Assembly: GCF_001904725.1 (NCBI RefSeq)
Contig: NZ_MRCE01000022.1
Location: forward strand, 24,644-88,643
Direction of reading: 5' to 3'
DNA from: Phormidium ambiguum IAM M-71
GTDB taxonomy: Bacteria > Cyanobacteriota > Cyanobacteriia > Cyanobacteriales > Aerosakkonemataceae
DNA length: 64,000 bases
The notes below the pieces were generated by a model, which did no database searches, was not told where the DNA came from, and was given only the letters and a program-made list of their open reading frames with translations. Of the stretch, positions 44,741-54,087 are shown one piece after another. Every line of letters starts with the position of its first letter. Within the stretch, counting starts at the first letter, position 1. The position numbers and the translations under genes are program-made.

Positions 44741-47700
44741 TTATTGCAACAATTCTTGCATAACTTTTAATAATTCTTTAGTGGTGTAAGGTTTTGGTAA
44801 AAATTTATTGGCAGTGGTATTTTCTACTTCTTGTAAGTGTGTACCAGATACTAACCCACTAGAGGCAATTGTTTTGACTTGGGGATTAATTTTTTGTAGG
44901 GCGCGAATGGTATGAGCACCATCTAATACTGGCATCATCATATCTACTAAAACCAAACTAATTTCGTGTTTGCGTTCTGCATAAATAGTTAATGCTTCTA
45001 CGCCATTTCTGGCTGTCAAAACTTGATAATTATAAGCTATTAAGGAACTCTTGGTAATTTCTCGAATTGAAGTTTCATCATCTACAACTAAAATTAATTC
45101 GCCGTTTCCTATTGGTAATTCCCATTCTTCCTCTTCTAAATCTGCTATTTCTTCTACAGCCGGAAGATATACTTTAAACTCACTACCTTTGCCTAATTTG
45201 CTGGAAACAGTAATAAATCCCTTGTGACTTTTGATGATGCCAATCACAGTGGCAAGTCCTAAACCTGTACCTTTTCCAACTTCTTTGGTAGTAAAGAAAG
45301 GTTCAAAAATGCGATCGAGAACTTCTGGAGGAATCCCATGTCCTGTATCGCTAACAGTAATTACTACATAAGACCCTGCTTGGGCATCTATTTGCAATTG
45401 AGCATCATTTTCACTAATTACTAAATTTTCGGCACTAATAGTTAAAGTTCCACCTTTAGGCATAGCATCACGGGCATTAACACACAAATTCATTAATACT
45501 TGATGCAAGTGAGTGGCATCACCATAAACCGCCCACAATTCCTTTGATATATCAGCGTAAATATTGATATATCTAGGAAAAATTTCTTCGGCAATTTTCT
45601 TAATTTCCTTAATTAAATGGCGAATTTGTAAAATTCCATACTCTCCATCTAATCCCCGTGCAAAAGATAAAACTTGTTTGATTAATTCACTACCTCTTCT
45701 GGTACTATCTTCGAGAATTTCTAACCATTGTTGTCCCTGTTTACTAGTAATTTGTAATTGTAAAAGTTGTACTGCCATCAGAATTGGCGCTAAGATATTA
45801 TTCAAATCGTGAGCAATTCCTCCGGCTAGAGTGCCAATGCTTTCCATGCGTTGCGATCGCAAAAATTGTCGCTCCATCAATTTTTTCTGCGTAATATCAG
45901 TATTGACCATCAAAATTGCTTTTGGTTCTCCTACTGAATTACGCACTAATGTCCAACGACTCTCAACAATTATTTCTTTACCATCTTTTGTTACCTGTTG
46001 TAATTCTCCTTGCCATTCCCCTTTGCTAATTACAGTTTGATAAATATATTCTAATTGTGCTGGTACTTCTCTATAAAGCAGATTATTAGCACATTTATCT
46101 TTAACTTCTGCTTTTTTCCAACCGTATAATCTTTCTGCTCCTTTATTCCAAAATAAAATCCGATGATTTAAGTCACGAACTAAAATTGCGTCAGTTGCCA
46201 CATCAAGTAAAGCAGCTTGTTCAAGAATTTTTTGTTCGGCTAATTTGCGTTCAATTAGTTCTAATTGTACTTGTTGATAAAGTTGTGATTGTTGAATTGC
46301 AATTTCTAATTGAGTTGCTAATTGTTTGAGCAATTCGATTTCCCAATTTTGCCAATGGCGCGAAGCTAAACAATTATGAGCAACTAACAAACCCCATAGT
46401 TGATTTTCTTGTAAAATGGGAACAACTAAATTTGCACGAACTTGAAATTGATTTAGTAACTCAATGTGACAAGGTGATAAACCTGCATTAAAAATGTCTT
46501 CAATTGCTTGAATTCCCCCTCGTTCATAAATTTGTCGTAACTCAGGATTTTGGAAGAAAGAATCTGAAATTTGTGCGCCTAAAATTGGTTGCCAATTCTG
46601 AGCAACTGATTCGACCACAACAACACCACTCCAATCTGGCTCAAAGCGGAAAATCAAAACTCGATCGCTCTCGAGCAAGCGCCGCACTTCTGTGACTGTC
46701 GTATTGAGAATTTCATTTAAATTCAAAGATTGACGAATACGTTGGGAAATTTCTGCTACTAATCTTTCTCTTTGTGCTTGTTGGAGCAAAATTTTCTCGA
46801 CTTGTTTGCGATTTGTAATGTCTTGGCGAATCGCAATATATTGATAGGGATTTTTTTCCGCGTCTAGAAAAGGAATAATTGTGGTATCTACCCAGTAAAT
46901 ACTGCCATTTTTCGCCCGATTTTTAATTTCCCCTTTCCAAATTTTACCTTGAGAAATAGTTTGCCAAATTTCTTGGAAGAACTCTTTAGAATGGTAGCCA
47001 GAATTAATAATTCGGTGATTTTGTCCGATTAATTCTTCTCGACTATAACCGCAAATTTCACAGAATTTATCATTTACATATTGAATTACACCTTTACGAT
47101 CGGTAATTGCCACGATCGCTGATTCATCCAAAGCAAATTTAAAATCGACTAATTCCTTAACAGAAGTTTGTAAAATTTCTTCTGCCTGTTTGCGTTCGCG
47201 TAGCGCAGCTTGCTGTTCGGTAATATCTTGACCAATACCGATCGTTCTACCATCAGATAACCTGACATTCGCCCAACTAGTATTCAATATGCGACCATCT
47301 TTAACCAAAGTTTGAAAATTTTTCCATTGGCGATCTTCGGCTTTTTCAATAAATTTCCAAACTTGTCTTCGATATTCTGGATCGGGATACAACTTGGCTA
47401 AAATATCCGGCAATTCTTGTAATTCTTCTAAACTCCACCCCAACACATTTACCCACTCACGGTTAACCATTTGTAGCTTTCCTTCTCGATCGAAGAAGCC
47501 CAACATCACGGGAATCCGATCGAAAATAGTTTTCAGAGTTTCTTTTTGTTGTTGGGTAACTGCATTCAACGCTTGATTGACAGATACATTATTACTAATC
47601 AATCCTAAAAATTCTTTTTGAGCAATCAATAAACTTTCTGCCCGCTCATATCCTACTAAATTTTGCCGTAATTCTATCTGACTAATTACCTGACGACTTA

Positions 47701-48145
47701 ATTTTTGCAGGGCACTAATTTGTTTTTGTGTTAATTGTCGAGGATGACGATCGATAACGGATAACGTTCCTAAAGCAAACCCATCAGATGTAATTAATGG
47801 CGCACCAGCATAAAATCTAATGTAAGGTTCCCCAGTCACTAAAACATTATCTACAAATCTTGGGTCTTTTCGAGCATCCTCAACAATTAAGGGTTCATTT
47901 TGCAAAATCGTATAATTACAAAACGCTATATTGCGCTTAGTTTCACTAACTGTTAGCCCTAGTTTAGATTTGAACCATTGCCGCTCGGCATCTACTAAAC
48001 TAATGAAAGCGATCGGTGTATCACAAATCTCAGCAGCTAAACTAACTAAATCGTCAAATACGGCTTCTGCTGGAGTATCCAATATGCGATACTGATGCAA
48101 CACTGCTAAACGTTTAATTTCATAATCGGGAAATACAGTTTTCAT
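44741..48145 (-). CDS. Hybrid histidine kinase: GAF-PAS-PAS-GAF-PAS-HisKA-HATPase-REC
   Basis: 1134 residues, soluble. GAF 1 (about 20-160), PAS (205-310), PAS (335-445), GAF 2 (460-625), PAS (640-755), HisKA with His779 ([11 protein letters not shown]), HATPase ([21 protein letters not shown]) and a C-terminal receiver with Asp1068 ([12 protein letters not shown]). In GAF 2, Cys559-His560 ([11 protein letters not shown], then VRANLVVPI) aligns with the bilin-binding Cys-His of phytochromes and cyanobacteriochromes; the DxCF second Cys is absent (DSFF). It could therefore be a light sensor of the red/green type, or a non-pigmented relative. The partner of its phosphorelay is not in this window. 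Confidence 0.9.
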   Translation of the reverse strand: MKTVFPDYEIKRLAVLHQYRILDTPAEAVFDDLVSLAAEICDTPIAFISLVDAERQWFKSKLGLTVSETKRNIAFCNYTILQNEPLIVEDARKDPRFVDNVLVTGEPYIRFYAGAPLITSDGFALGTLSVIDRHPRQLTQKQISALQKLSRQVISQIELRQNLVGYERAESLLIAQKEFLGLISNNVSVNQALNAVTQQQKETLKTIFDRIPVMLGFFDREGKLQMVNREWVNVLGWSLEELQELPDILAKLYPDPEYRRQVWKFIEKAEDRQWKNFQTLVKDGRILNTSWANVRLSDGRTIGIGQDITEQQAALRERKQAEEILQTSVKELVDFKFALDESAIVAITDRKGVIQYVNDKFCEICGYSREELIGQNHRIINSGYHSKEFFQEIWQTISQGKIWKGEIKNRAKNGSIYWVDTTIIPFLDAEKNPYQYIAIRQDITNRKQVEKILLQQAQRERLVAEISQRIRQSLNLNEILNTTVTEVRRLLESDRVLIFRFEPDWSGVVVVESVAQNWQPILGAQISDSFFQNPELRQIYERGGIQAIEDIFNAGLSPCHIELLNQFQVRANLVVPILQENQLWGLLVAHNCLASRHWQNWEIELLKQLATQLEIAIQQSQLYQQVQLELIERKLAEQKILEQAALLDVATDAILVRDLNHRILFWNKGAERLYGWKKAEVKDKCANNLLYREVPAQLEYIYQTVISKGEWQGELQQVTKDGKEIIVESRWTLVRNSVGEPKAILMVNTDITQKKLMERQFLRSQRMESIGTLAGGIAHDLNNILAPILMAVQLLQLQITSKQGQQWLEILEDSTRRGSELIKQVLSFARGLDGEYGILQIRHLIKEIKKIAEEIFPRYINIYADISKELWAVYGDATHLHQVLMNLCVNARDAMPKGGTLTISAENLVISENDAQLQIDAQAGSYVVITVSDTGHGIPPEVLDRIFEPFFTTKEVGKGTGLGLATVIGIIKSHKGFITVSSKLGKGSEFKVYLPAVEEIADLEEEEWELPIGNGELILVVDDETSIREITKSSLIAYNYQVLTARNGVEALTIYAERKHEISLVLVDMMMPVLDGAHTIRALQKINPQVKTIASSGLVSGTHLQEVENTTANKFLPKPYTTKELLKVMQELLQ

Positions 48146-48611
48146 AAGAATAGAGTTTTTCTGTCGATCGTAGTAGATGAATTAATCAAAGTCTTCTATT
48201 ATTGGAATACCCTATTAACAGACTAGCCTAACCACCTACTTAATAATTAGTTATTTATTCTTTGTAATAAAATACTTTTTTTGCCAAATGAAAATTTTCC
48301 CTAAATTTTACATACAAATATTTTATTACTTACCCTTTTCTTTTTATATTTTTAGCAAGTTTTTTTACAAATAGGAACTTAGATCCGGTTTTGCTGATTA
48401 TCTAATAAATAAGCCTCATTAATCATCTCAAGGAACGATCCCAACCTTTACCCCTGAATCACCGTCAAAAGCTGTAACTATACCTTTAGGTTAGTTGGAG
48501 TAGTTCATGTTTAACACCCCTGACAGATTCCGACTGATATTAATTCCATTAATTTAGAGTTAAGCTCATCAAGCTTAATAATAATAGTAAAATTGAGATA
48601 ATTGTCAGATC
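48146..48611. other. AT-rich intergenic region between divergent genes
   Basis: About 465 bases. AT-rich runs (48270-48370) give a 28-codon Phe/Tyr-rich frame with no support. No hairpin, repeat or RNA motif is evident. It must carry the hybrid kinase promoter and that of the 145-residue gene. Confidence 0.5.
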
Positions 48612-49049
48612 ATGAACTATGAATACAGTCATCCTCAAAAGCGAAATGTCCAGCCAAATCTCCTAGAAGAAGAAATTTTACTGGGATTACAAATATGCGG
48701 ACAACTTTTAATTCAATCTAAAGATATTATGTTAGGTGCGCTTGCCTATCAAGGGTGGTTAGAATATGGGCGCTGTTTGGTAATTGTTAACCTACCAACA
48801 ATCACTGAAGTTATGGATGAAATTGAATTACCAATGGCACTAATGCTGCACAACGATCCAAACGTTAAAATGTTTGGTGCAGAAGAATTAATCAAACAAT
48901 ATAATCCTCAAACTGAAGGAATATTGGTTGTTTCACACACAAATTTAAGTTATTGTATGGCTTGTGCTTCCATTTTTGCCCCCAGCTTTCCCCCGCAGGT
49001 TTGTTATGAAGAAGTCATGAGTAGACCTAGCGAGTTTGAACTTAACTGA
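48612..49049 (+). CDS. Hypothetical protein
   Basis: 145 residues, no recognised domain. An alpha/beta pattern is visible: an N-terminal helix (LEEEILLGLQICGQLLIQS), hydrophobic strands (CLVIVNLPTITEV, GILVVSHTNLSYCMACA) and a Pro-rich end with Cys residues in CMACAS and QVCYEE. It is followed by a strong bidirectional terminator. No operon context, and I cannot assign a function. Confidence 0.6.
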   Translation: MNYEYSHPQKRNVQPNLLEEEILLGLQICGQLLIQSKDIMLGALAYQGWLEYGRCLVIVNLPTITEVMDEIELPMALMLHNDPNVKMFGAEELIKQYNPQTEGILVVSHTNLSYCMACASIFAPSFPPQVCYEEVMSRPSEFELN

Positions 49050-49096
49050 CTTCTCTATTTTTAGCAAATGCAATTTCATATAATCAAAAAACAAGC

Positions 49097-49127
49097 ATAA
49101 CCCAGAACAGAAAATGTTCTGGGTTAT
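49097..49127. terminator. Bidirectional intrinsic terminator
   Basis: Perfect 13-bp stem (ATAACCCAGAACA / TGTTCTGGGTTAT) with loop GAAAA, between the convergent stops at 49049 and 49134. ATGATTTT follows on the plus strand and GCTTGTTTTTTG on the minus strand. Confidence 0.88.
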
Positions 49128-49133
49128 ATGATT

Positions 49134-49562
49134 TTAGTGATGAATCAGAAAAGCAGGAATTTCTACAAAGTGATAATAAACTAATCCAGCAATCACTAAA
49201 GTGTAAAGTGTTGAACCACCAATTCCAAATAATAGGTCTCGCTGCAAATTTCGCTGTTCTCCTGCTAAAAACATATCCATTGCTCCAAATTGCATCATCA
49301 AAATTCCTAATACATTGGAAAGCCAATAACCGATAACTGTCCCTGGTAAAAACCACTCAGCATTAAGCCAACCAATTAAATAGCCAAATACTAAAGAAAC
49401 TGGCAAATTGAAAAATAAATCATTCCACCAAGATAGAGGAGAAAGCATATACCCAATCCCCACTAATAATCCTCCCCGCAGTTTTCTAAACATAGTTCTT
49501 CTAGCAAAGATAAAATATTTTTTGACAAACCAAACTGCAATTATTGTAATAGTTAATGGCAT
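49134..49562 (-). CDS. Small multi-pass membrane protein
   Basis: 142 residues with about four hydrophobic segments: residues 3-18, a middle segment (NLPVSLVFGYLIGWL), TVIGYWLSNVLGILMMQFG and STLYTLVIAGLVYY. A basic patch (KLRGG) follows the first. I do not recognise a family. A second ATG 23 codons in is a possible start. It is divergent from the cobalamin-riboswitch/cbiX unit, about 100 bases away, so a cobalt- or B12-related role is possible but only by position. Confidence 0.6.
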   Translation of the reverse strand: MPLTITIIAVWFVKKYFIFARRTMFRKLRGGLLVGIGYMLSPLSWWNDLFFNLPVSLVFGYLIGWLNAEWFLPGTVIGYWLSNVLGILMMQFGAMDMFLAGEQRNLQRDLLFGIGGSTLYTLVIAGLVYYHFVEIPAFLIHH

Positions 49563-49659
49563 TAATACTAGCTCTATTTTTTTATTGCCTTGCTTGATGA
49601 ATAAAAAAATCCTCTACCCCCCCATTTCGTTAAACCATTGAATCCGCTAAGATATCAAA

Positions 49660-49822
49660 GCACACAAAACTTAGCAATGTAGGGAAACTCCGGTGTAAAT
49701 CCGGGGCTGTGCCGCAGCTGTAAGCGAGAGATAGATTATCTTTAGTTGTAAACTGTCTACATCGCTAGCCAGAACGCCTACTTGTCAAAGCCCACTTTAA
49801 TTTCCTGCGTCGCACGGGAAAG
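49660..49822 (+). promoter_or_regulatory. Cobalamin (AdoCbl) riboswitch controlling cbiX
   Basis: AGGGAAACTCCGGTGTAAAT, CCGGGGCTG and the B12 box GCCGCAGCTGTAAGCG occur in the right order, followed by a variable arm and AGCCAGAACGCCTACT. The closing hairpin TTTCCTGCG / CACGGGAAA (49801-49821, one mismatch and one G-U pair) overlaps the AAAGGA ribosome site, which suggests translational repression when cobalamin is bound. Confidence 0.9.
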
Positions 49823-49834
49823 GATAATTAATTG

Positions 49835-50854
49835 ATGTCTACTTTAACTTCATCGACTCTGACCGCTGTAACTAATTTAGAATTACCTGCTTTGCCTCTA
49901 CAAAGACCTTTATTAATGGTTGGTCATGGAACTAAAGATGAGGATGGAAGACAGAGTTTTTTAGATTTTGCTGCTGCTTATCAAGAGTTAGATCGATCGC
50001 GCCCTGTAGTCCCATGTTTTTTGGAATTAACAAGCCCGACAATTCAAGAAGGGATCGATCGCTGTATCGCACAAGGTTATACAGAACTTTCAGTTTTACC
50101 AATTTTATTATTTGCCGCTCGCCACAACAAATTTGATATTACCAACGAATTAGACCGCGCCAAAATTAGACATCCTGAACTCAAATTTCACTACGGTCGG
50201 CATTTTGGCATTACACCAAATATATTGGAATTGTGGCGATCGCGTTTAGCCGAACTAGACAGCGAAACTCATCCCCGTTCCGAAACAGTTTTATTATTTG
50301 TTGGACGTGGTTCTAGCGATCCAGATGCTAACGGCGACGTTTACAAATTAGCTAGAATTCTTTGGGAAGGTAGCGGTTATTCCACAGTCGAAACTTGCTT
50401 TATTGGCATTACTCACCCACGTTTAGAAGAAGGATTTCGTCGCGCCAGACTTTATCAACCCAAACGAATTATCGTTTTACCTTACTTTCTATTCACCGGA
50501 CTTTTAGTTAAAAAGATTTTCGACATTACCGCTGAACAACAAGCGCAATTTCCCGAAATTGAAATGATTTGTTTGCCAGAAATGGGCATTCATCCCCAAC
50601 TACTTCAAGTGATCAGAGAACGGGAAATTGAAACCCAATTAGGCGAAGTGCAAATGAACTGTGAAATGTGTAAATTCCGCCTTGCTGCTATCAGTAAAAA
50701 CGGCAATGGACATAGCCACAGTCACGGACACGATCATCATCACCACCACGATCATCATCATGGACATAGCCACAGTCACGACCATTCACACCCACCAGTA
50801 GATCCTTACGCAGATTTAGAAAAATATCATCAAAAAATTTGGCAAGCACCCTAA
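49835..50854 (+). CDS. cbiX: Sirohydrochlorin cobaltochelatase (CbiX) with His-rich tail
   Basis: 339 residues from the ATG at 49835. Two CbiX/CbiK-type halves: [16 protein letters not shown] with [13 protein letters not shown] and [12 protein letters not shown], then [16 protein letters not shown] with [17 protein letters not shown]. This long form inserts cobalt into sirohydrochlorin at the entry to anaerobic B12 synthesis. After CEMCKFRL comes a run of about 28 residues that are mostly His with Gly, Ser and Asp ([20 protein letters not shown]...), probably a cobalt or nickel store or delivery site. A cobalamin riboswitch precedes it, fitting feedback control. Confidence 0.95.
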   Translation: MSTLTSSTLTAVTNLELPALPLQRPLLMVGHGTKDEDGRQSFLDFAAAYQELDRSRPVVPCFLELTSPTIQEGIDRCIAQGYTELSVLPILLFAARHNKFDITNELDRAKIRHPELKFHYGRHFGITPNILELWRSRLAELDSETHPRSETVLLFVGRGSSDPDANGDVYKLARILWEGSGYSTVETCFIGITHPRLEEGFRRARLYQPKRIIVLPYFLFTGLLVKKIFDITAEQQAQFPEIEMICLPEMGIHPQLLQVIREREIETQLGEVQMNCEMCKFRLAAISKNGNGHSHSHGHDHHHHHDHHHGHSHSHDHSHPPVDPYADLEKYHQKIWQAP

Positions 50855-50868
50855 CGCTCACTAGATAT

Positions 50869-50889
50869 CCGACTTCTTGAAGAAGTCGG
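50869..50889. repeat. Perfect copy of the CCGACTTCTTGAAGAAGTCGG repeat
   Basis: Perfect 10-bp inverted repeat around one base, 15 bases after the cbiX stop; likely doubles as its terminator. See 20251-20271 and 51210-51238. Confidence 0.75.
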
Positions 50890-50984
50890 GTATTTAAATT
50901 CAGCTTATTTCCTTGCTTTGTTTCCTCAAGAAAGGTTAAATTCCTGACAACAAACGAGAAAATTTCAAATCTTGAGATCTAACA

Positions 50985-51200
50985 ATGAGCAAAGAATTTC
51001 TCATAGGGGAAAAAGTACGGGTGGTGGCATTACCGCCTTACGTGAAAACCGCCGAACCAATGCCAATGTTACGTCCGCCAGATGTGATTAAGTTAGGAGA
51101 AGAAGGAGTGGTGATCGATCGCCGTCCCGGAGGTTATTGGGGAGTGCGTTTCACCAGAGGCAACTTTTTACTCGACAGTCAGTACATCGAGTCTACTTAA
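50985..51200 (+). CDS. sipA: SipA, NblS-interacting regulatory protein
   Basis: 71 residues with a nearly invariant sequence: KVRVVALPPYVKTAEPMPML, PPDVIKLGEEGVV and GGYWGVRFTRGNFLLDSQYI. SipA is a small SH3-like protein that binds the histidine kinase NblS (Hik33) and modulates stress and phycobilisome-degradation signalling. NblS itself is not in this window. Downstream is a hairpin and a convergent HEAT-repeat gene. Confidence 0.93.
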   Translation: MSKEFLIGEKVRVVALPPYVKTAEPMPMLRPPDVIKLGEEGVVIDRRPGGYWGVRFTRGNFLLDSQYIEST

Positions 51201-51209
51201 CAAACAAAA

Positions 51210-51238
51210 ATCCCCGAGTTCTCTAAGAAGTCGGGGAT
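51210..51238. terminator. Hairpin between sipA and the convergent HEAT gene
   Basis: ATCCCCGA pairs with TCGGGGAT, extended internally by TTCT with AGAA across a G-G mismatch. It is a variant of the CCGACTTCTTGAAGAAGTCGG dispersed repeat placed between convergent stops (51200 and 51251). Confidence 0.65.
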
Positions 51239-51250
51239 CTGAATCTGGGA

Positions 51251-52021
51251 TTACAATAAATTTTCTGGTGAAATTACTTCTTCTTGAGCCATTTTTTCAA
51301 TCACTTGCAGTCCGCGTGGGTCGCCAACTCGTAACAGGGAAGCTTTCGCATCTTCTCTAACACTCATATCAGAGTCTTCTTCCATCACCTGAATCAGAGC
51401 ATCGATCGCACCAGCATAAACCACGTTAGAAGGAAGTTCCCGACAAAGTTGCCCCAAAGACCAAGCACAGTTACTCCGCACCGCCGCCACAGGATCTTGA
51501 ATTAAAGCTTCAATCAACGGAGGAATAGCAGCGACCACAGCTTCATAACCTAACTCAGCCATCTGCGCCAAAGAACTAGCCGCCCACAAGCGTACAGCCG
51601 AAATATCAGTGCGTAAAGCATCCGTGAGGGGGGCGACAGAACGGCGGTCTCGACAGTTCCCCAGAGCCCACACAATGCCTTTGCGAACATAACCATTCCA
51701 ATCTCGGTTTAATTGGGTAATTAATGGTTCTACAGCATCAGCACTAGGATTTCGTCCCAAAGCATAAGCAGCACTTACTCGTACCAACGGACAAGCATCT
51801 GTCAGCAAGCGAATTAAATGGGGAATAGCGCGGGAATCTTCTATTTCACAAAAAGCTCTAGTTGCTAGCATTCGTTGTGGCGTTTCCGCTGCATTCAACA
51901 GCGCCAACATTGCCTCTGGATCTGGTTTAGCAACTTCTTCTTCAATAGGTTCTAGCCGATCTAACGGACTTTGCAGATCGGCTTCTGGGTCAAGTAGGGT
52001 CAGGTCGTCGTCGTCATACAT
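51251..52021 (-). CDS. HEAT-repeat protein
   Basis: 256 residues. An acidic N-terminus (MYDDDDLTLLDPEADLQSP) is followed by about five HEAT/PBS-lyase-type repeats, e.g. AIPHLIRLLTDACPLVRVSA, AVEPLITQLNRDWNGYVRKG, AVAAIPPLIEALIQDPVAAV. Such proteins include the phycobilin lyase CpcE and NblB, and generic scaffolds; without a CpcF partner or pigment genes here, a scaffold is safest. It converges on sipA. Confidence 0.85.
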   Translation of the reverse strand: MYDDDDLTLLDPEADLQSPLDRLEPIEEEVAKPDPEAMLALLNAAETPQRMLATRAFCEIEDSRAIPHLIRLLTDACPLVRVSAAYALGRNPSADAVEPLITQLNRDWNGYVRKGIVWALGNCRDRRSVAPLTDALRTDISAVRLWAASSLAQMAELGYEAVVAAIPPLIEALIQDPVAAVRSNCAWSLGQLCRELPSNVVYAGAIDALIQVMEEDSDMSVREDAKASLLRVGDPRGLQVIEKMAQEEVISPENLL

Positions 52022-52298
52022 AGCTGTAAATTACCTTATCAGACCTGGTGCCATCAGTCTGTTACGCAGGTTGGCGATCGATAAATCTATTTGTTTTTGA
52101 TTGTAGAGTGGCAGAAGGAAGGAATATTTCATTTTTCCCTGCTTTTTGGAGATAAACACTAAAAAACTACAACTAAATTTAGGACTACGCTCAAACCTGA
52201 AATTATAACGTTTTTTTCAAGTTTTGATCCTTATTTTAGTATATTGGACTACATTAAGACTAAATTGAATAGCAACTCTTAAACATCAGGAGCAGAAT

Positions 52299-53306
52299 GT
52301 GACAGATCACCTAGAACAATATCGACGGTTAGCGCGTGCAATTAGATTCGTTCCCCCTTTGCGGGAATCTGAGTTAACAGAAACCAAGGAAAATCATACA
52401 ACCTTGGCTTCATCAGTATCGCATTTTTCGCCAACAAAGATATCATCATCAGCGCCAGTTGAGGAAAATTTCGGCCCACCACCCGATCCATCTGAACATA
52501 TAGCAGCTTTGGTACAAAAAGCAGTTTCTGGTCATACTGTTTTACCAGTTGCTTATAGTATTCAGGAAAATATAGGCGATCGGATTAGTCGGTTAAGCGA
52601 TCGCACAGAAACTCAACAGCATCAACCATTAATTATTCTGCCGAAAATTCCCGCCCCCGATCCTAACTGGACTCCAACTACTCCAGTTACTCATCAACAA
52701 ACTGCTCAAGTCGAAGTAGCTACCAATCACATACCAGAAACTTCAACTAATGGAAAATCGATCGTTGAGCAAGTAGCTTCAGCAGAAATAAAATTACAGG
52801 AAATTTCCACTCCTCCAGTATTAGAAAATCAACCTTCAGAGGAGTTAGTAGTAACACCTTTGAACAACGAAGATTCTGCTATAGAAACTCCCTCAGAATT
52901 AGTAGAAGTTTGTACATTAGCGACAAATGTTTCTCCCGTAGAAACACCAGAGTTAGAACAAGCTCCAGAAATTGCTGTTGAATCAGAAAAAGTTTCCCCA
53001 GCACCTATTCAAGAATCTGTGACTACTGAAGTAACAGAAAATATAACCGTTCCAGAAGTAGTCAAAGAACAATTAAAAGATGTTGCTAAACCGTTGCCAA
53101 AAGTAGCAGAAAAAGCTACAAAACCACCAGCAATAGCAGGTAAAAAATCATCCCCTAAAGGATTGATTACAGAAATTGTTTGCCCTAAATGTGGTTCTAA
53201 CAAAGTTAAAGAAAAAGTAGAGGCTAACGGTCAACAAAAATATAACTGCAAAAACTGTGGTAAACGTTGGCGCGTCGATCCAAAAACAAATGGAGGAAAT
53301 GATTAA
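52299..53306 (+). CDS. Protein with long disordered linker and C-terminal zinc ribbon
   Basis: 335 residues starting at GTG after AGGAGCAGA. Residues 1-30 contain a basic, ordered-looking start (LEQYRRLARAIRFVPPLRES). About 40-290 is Pro/Glu/Val/Thr-rich and probably disordered. The C-terminus is a four-Cys zinc ribbon (CPKCGSNKVKEKVEANGQQK, then YNCKNCGKRWRVD), the type seen in transposases and in RNA- or DNA-binding proteins. No transposase core is present. Function unknown. Confidence 0.65.
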   Translation: MTDHLEQYRRLARAIRFVPPLRESELTETKENHTTLASSVSHFSPTKISSSAPVEENFGPPPDPSEHIAALVQKAVSGHTVLPVAYSIQENIGDRISRLSDRTETQQHQPLIILPKIPAPDPNWTPTTPVTHQQTAQVEVATNHIPETSTNGKSIVEQVASAEIKLQEISTPPVLENQPSEELVVTPLNNEDSAIETPSELVEVCTLATNVSPVETPELEQAPEIAVESEKVSPAPIQESVTTEVTENITVPEVVKEQLKDVAKPLPKVAEKATKPPAIAGKKSSPKGLITEIVCPKCGSNKVKEKVEANGQQKYNCKNCGKRWRVDPKTNGGND

Positions 53307-53331
53307 CTAGGGAACTGGGAAAGGCTCCAAG

Positions 53332-53394
53332 GCAGAAGGTAGAAAGCAGAAGGCAAAAATTCCCCCTTTCCCCCTTTCCCCCTTTCCCCCTTTC
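53332..53394. repeat. STRR remnant plus CCCCCTTT tract
   Basis: GGCAGAAGGTAGAAAGCAGA is a degenerate reverse-complement STRR, followed by (CCCCCTTT)4 up to the GNAT stop codon. Confidence 0.7.
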
Positions 53395-53399
53395 TCTTG

Positions 53400-53870
53400 C
53401 TAAAAATGTTTCACCATCCACAGAGATTGGGTTTGAAAACCTAACTGCGAGTATAGATTAACTGCTGGTTGATTGGATTGAAAAACCTGAAGACTAATTT
53501 GACGATCGCCCCGATTTTTTGCCCACTCTTCGCCCAAGTACATTAAACTTTTGCCAATGCCTTGGCGACGATGTTCGGGAGCAACGTAAAGGAGAAAAAT
53601 GTGGGCATGGCGATCGCCTTTTACCTGATCGATTCCATTACCCACCCACAAACAACCAACTTTAATTTCCCGATCGTTTTCTAACTTTTTTTCCACCCAC
53701 CAAACCGGAGTTTCTGCTGAAAAATACTTTTCAACTGTCATCGCTAAATGAGAGAAATTTTGATCGGGAAACAATTCTTGGTAAGTTTTTTGCATGAACT
53801 TAACCAACGTGGCCCGATCTAAACTCGAACCAGTAACAAATTGATAATTTGGTGGTAATTTGTACTTCAT
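53400..53870 (-). CDS. GNAT-family N-acetyltransferase
   Basis: 156 residues. The acetyl-CoA loop RRQGIGKSLMYLGEEWAK and the following NRGDRQISLQVFQSNQPAVN with YSQLGFQTQSLWMVK are typical of GNAT enzymes. IFLLYVAPEH is the strand before the loop. Its ATG directly follows the TAA of a 47-residue membrane-protein gene (TAAATG), so they are coupled. The acceptor is unknown; RimI-like protein acetylation and small-molecule acetylation are both possible. Confidence 0.88.
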   Translation of the reverse strand: MKYKLPPNYQFVTGSSLDRATLVKFMQKTYQELFPDQNFSHLAMTVEKYFSAETPVWWVEKKLENDREIKVGCLWVGNGIDQVKGDRHAHIFLLYVAPEHRRQGIGKSLMYLGEEWAKNRGDRQISLQVFQSNQPAVNLYSQLGFQTQSLWMVKHF

Positions 53871-54014
53871 TTAAGAGGCAGAACTTACCTCTTCAACTGG
53901 TGCAGGTGCTGCCATATCCGCAGGTAAAAAGATGCGCGAACTCACCGCTAATAACGCCACTAAAAATATTAGCAAAATCAAAAAAGGAGCAACGTATTGA
54001 CGAAAAATAGCCAT
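53871..54014 (-). CDS. 47-residue single-pass membrane protein coupled to the GNAT gene
   Basis: Reads MAIFRQYVAPFLILLIFLVA, then LLAVSSRIFLPADMAAP and an acidic VEEVSSAS end. One membrane helix (about 9-27), N-in by the positive-inside rule. Its stop abuts the GNAT start, so the two are likely co-translated. I know no family; codon choice is ordinary for the neighbourhood, supporting a real gene. Confidence 0.6.
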   Translation of the reverse strand: MAIFRQYVAPFLILLIFLVALLAVSSRIFLPADMAAPAPVEEVSSAS

Positions 54015-54087
54015 AGTTATGATTGTTTGGTCTGAGTAAAAAAATTGTTTTCCGAGAAGTTTCCTTGTCTCTATTTAAAGTTTACAA

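Noticed and set aside
48288-48374. 28-codon Phe/Tyr-rich frame
   Set aside because: Runs through AT-rich low-complexity DNA with no ribosome site.
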